In this document: piece after piece, positions 34,874-36,281 of the stretch
How the letters are laid out: the number at the start of each line of letters is the position of its first letter
How positions within the stretch are numbered: position 1 is the first letter of the stretch
NCBI GenBank assembly: GCA_903897855.1
Contig: CAIUDH010000008.1
Location: 1-36,281 of the forward strand
Length of the DNA stretch: 36,281 nt
Reading direction: 5' to 3'
Source: an uncultured Bacteroidota bacterium
Lineage (GTDB): Bacteria > Bacteroidota > Bacteroidia > UKL13-3
Notes under the pieces: generated by a model
Seen by the model: the letters and a program-made list of their open reading frames with translations, nothing else
Databases searched by the model: none
Told to the model about the DNA's origin: nothing
Translations under genes and position numbers: made by a program

Positions 34874-35680
34874 ATGAAAAGTACCAACTTGAAAAGATTC
34901 ACAGCCCTATTTACGATTGTACTGTTTATTCTTTCGTGCACCAAAGTCCCCATCAGCGGCCGTCGACAACTGCATCTGCTTCCCGAAAGCCAGATGACCG
35001 CCATGGCTTTAACTGAATATAAAACCTTTTTAAGTTCCAATAAAATTTCGTCCGATATAACCAATACCGCGATGGTAAAACGTGTAGGCGACCGAATTGC
35101 AAAAGCCGTTACTTCATATTTAAATAGTCATAATTATAGCAAGCGGGTAGAAGGATACACTTGGGAGTTTAATTTGGTCGACGACAAAACGATTAATGCT
35201 TGGTGTATGCCTGGAGGAAAGGTGGTCGTGTACACCGGGCTGCTTCCTATTACTCAGAATGAAACATCGTTAGCGGTAGTGATGGGGCATGAGATAGCGC
35301 ATGCTATTGCACAACATGGAAATGAGCGTATGAGTCAAGGACTTGCACTGTATTTAGGCGGTGTAGCTGTTGAGGTAGCGGCATCAACAAAATCGGATAC
35401 TGCGCAAATGCTATTTAACACCGCCTATGGTGTGAGCTCACAACTAGGGCAACTAGGTTTCTCGCGTAAGCATGAGATTGAAGCCGATAAATTAGGATTA
35501 GTGTTTATGAGCCTTGCAGGTTATGACCCGAGAGAGGCTGTCGCTTTCTGGACCCGTATGGCGGCTGGTGGAAAGACCAATATTCCTTTCTTTCTAAGCA
35601 CACACCCCACTGATGAGAAACGTATCCGTGAAATTCAAACTTATATGCCTGAGGCTATGAAATTTTATGTGAAGCAATAA
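34874..35680 (+). CDS. M48-family metalloprotease lipoprotein
   Basis: A 268-residue secreted zinc protease of the M48 group (BepA/LoiP-like), probably anchored to an outer or inner membrane by a lipid. Signal sequence with lipobox ILSC (Cys 22). Zinc-binding HEIAH (139-143) and the third-ligand region HEIEADKLG (200-208) are present. C-terminal FFLSTHPTDEKRI is the typical end. In Gram-negatives this family takes part in outer-membrane protein quality control, which is likely but not shown here. It starts 11 bp after clpS, so the two may be co-transcribed. Confidence 0.9.
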   Translation: MKSTNLKRFTALFTIVLFILSCTKVPISGRRQLHLLPESQMTAMALTEYKTFLSSNKISSDITNTAMVKRVGDRIAKAVTSYLNSHNYSKRVEGYTWEFNLVDDKTINAWCMPGGKVVVYTGLLPITQNETSLAVVMGHEIAHAIAQHGNERMSQGLALYLGGVAVEVAASTKSDTAQMLFNTAYGVSSQLGQLGFSRKHEIEADKLGLVFMSLAGYDPREAVAFWTRMAAGGKTNIPFFLSTHPTDEKRIREIQTYMPEAMKFYVKQ

Positions 35681-35757
35681 TACGTTATTGCGAAGCCGTT
35701 AAACAAAAAATAAATTGGGCTTAACCCACCCTACTAACCATTAACTAAATCGAAAAT

Positions 35758-36281
35758 TTGTTCTCCATCTATCTTTCACCGCCGCACCTTACGGGCTTCG
35801 AAAAAAAATTTATAGACGAAGCGTTACAAAGCAATTGGGTTTCGCCCTATGGCAGCAATATCGATGGTTTTGAAAAAGAATTAGAAGAATACCTCGATAT
35901 TCCTTATTCTGCCTTAATCACGTCGGCTACCGCAGGAATTCATCTGGCATTAGCTATTCTTGGCGTTGAAAGAAATGATATTGTTTTAGTCCCTACCTTT
36001 ACCTTTGCCGCCTGTGTTAATCCAATCCTCTATCTCGGTGCCGAACCTGTTTTTTTAGATTCGGAATTAGATACTTGGAACATAGACCCCGTAATTCTTC
36101 GCACTGCCATAGAAGATTTAATTAAGCAACAACGCAAACCTAAGGTTCTCATTTTAGTGCATAGCTATGGTGTTCCGGCAAAAATAACTGAAATCTTATC
36201 CATCTGTCAAGAGTTTGATATTAAGGTAGTAGAGGATGCTGCCGATGCTTTAGGAGCCTCCTACAATGCTAAAAAGTTGGG
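35758..36281 (+). CDS. DegT/DnrJ/EryC1/StrS aminotransferase, cut by the window end
   Basis: PLP-dependent sugar aminotransferase family used in surface glycan synthesis; only the first 174 codons are in the window. Start is inferred as TTG at 35758: no ATG lies upstream after the in-frame TAA at 35746, and the family's opening IYLSPPHLTG begins almost at once. Recognisable family segments are NWVSPYGSNIDGFEKELE, LITSATAGIHLALAILG, VPTFTFAACVNPIL, and the PLP-site region LVHSYGVPAK with EDAADALGASY near the edge. The catalytic Lys lies beyond the window. It suggests a glycan gene cluster to the right. Confidence 0.87.
   Translation, partial: MFSIYLSPPHLTGFEKKFIDEALQSNWVSPYGSNIDGFEKELEEYLDIPYSALITSATAGIHLALAILGVERNDIVLVPTFTFAACVNPILYLGAEPVFLDSELDTWNIDPVILRTAIEDLIKQQRKPKVLILVHSYGVPAKITEILSICQEFDIKVVEDAADALGASYNAKKL

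Noticed and set aside
1-36281. CRISPR array, insertion sequence, prophage or defence genes
   Set aside because: No spaced direct repeats, transposase, integrase or defence-family proteins were found by reading all frames; the window is mainly housekeeping.

Overview
The window looks like a chromosomal segment of a Bacteroidota bacterium, most likely in or near the Chitinophagia/Sphingobacteriia. The evidence is AT-rich DNA, genes without Shine-Dalgarno sequences, several TAnnTTTG (-7) promoter boxes (some with a TTTG-like -33 box about 19-20 bp upstream), Bacteroidota-type families (DUF5916 outer-membrane protein, lamin-tail surface protein, short ClpS, PstS-like lipoprotein followed by a TPR protein) and no mobile elements. 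I saw no rRNA, tRNA, CRISPR array, phage gene or insertion sequence. Most of the content is housekeeping, and no obvious new multigene system is present.

Layout. 1-2980 (+): a PstS-like lipoprotein and a periplasmic TPR protein, closed by a strong terminator. 2983-9911 (-): a DUF5916 outer-membrane protein with its own promoter, then glnS, gltX and hutI (transcribed hutI to gltX to glnS). 10058-12840 (+): a Bacteroidota lipoprotein with a strong terminator, then dnaB. 12912-15079 (-): a compact thioesterase / YihY membrane protein / pirin operon. 15232-20288 (+): mltG, a 620-bp gene-poor region, then a 1132-residue surface protein built from repeated Ig-like plus lamin-tail units. 20323-26134 (-): trmD, fumarylacetoacetase, an NfuA-like Fe-S protein, beta-carbonic anhydrase, RluF, a CheY-like regulator, a TIGR02757 protein and a PrsW-family membrane protein. 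26135-26750: a second long gene-poor region. 26763-36281 (+): a secreted WD40 protein, an unknown 183-residue protein, clpB, then a tightly spaced run of ABC exporter, phosphopantetheinyl transferase, plsY, clpS and an M48 lipoprotein protease, and finally a DegT-type aminotransferase cut by the window edge.

Functional links are mostly those of growth and the cell envelope: translation (glnS, gltX, trmD, rluF), replication (dnaB), proteostasis (clpB, clpS, M48 protease), envelope and lipid synthesis (mltG, plsY, ABC exporter, thioesterase, aminotransferase) and catabolism (hutI for histidine, fumarylacetoacetase for tyrosine/phenylalanine).

The most interesting signal is not a protein gene. 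At about 16636-16760 on the minus strand a small RNA of about 125 nt is predicted, with a TTTG-N19-TAACTTTG promoter and a GC-rich hairpin followed by a U-rich tail. The opposite strand has a short open frame that looks like the N-terminal leader of a SusC-type receptor. This would fit a displaced antisense-RNA/SusC-leader module, but that link is inference.
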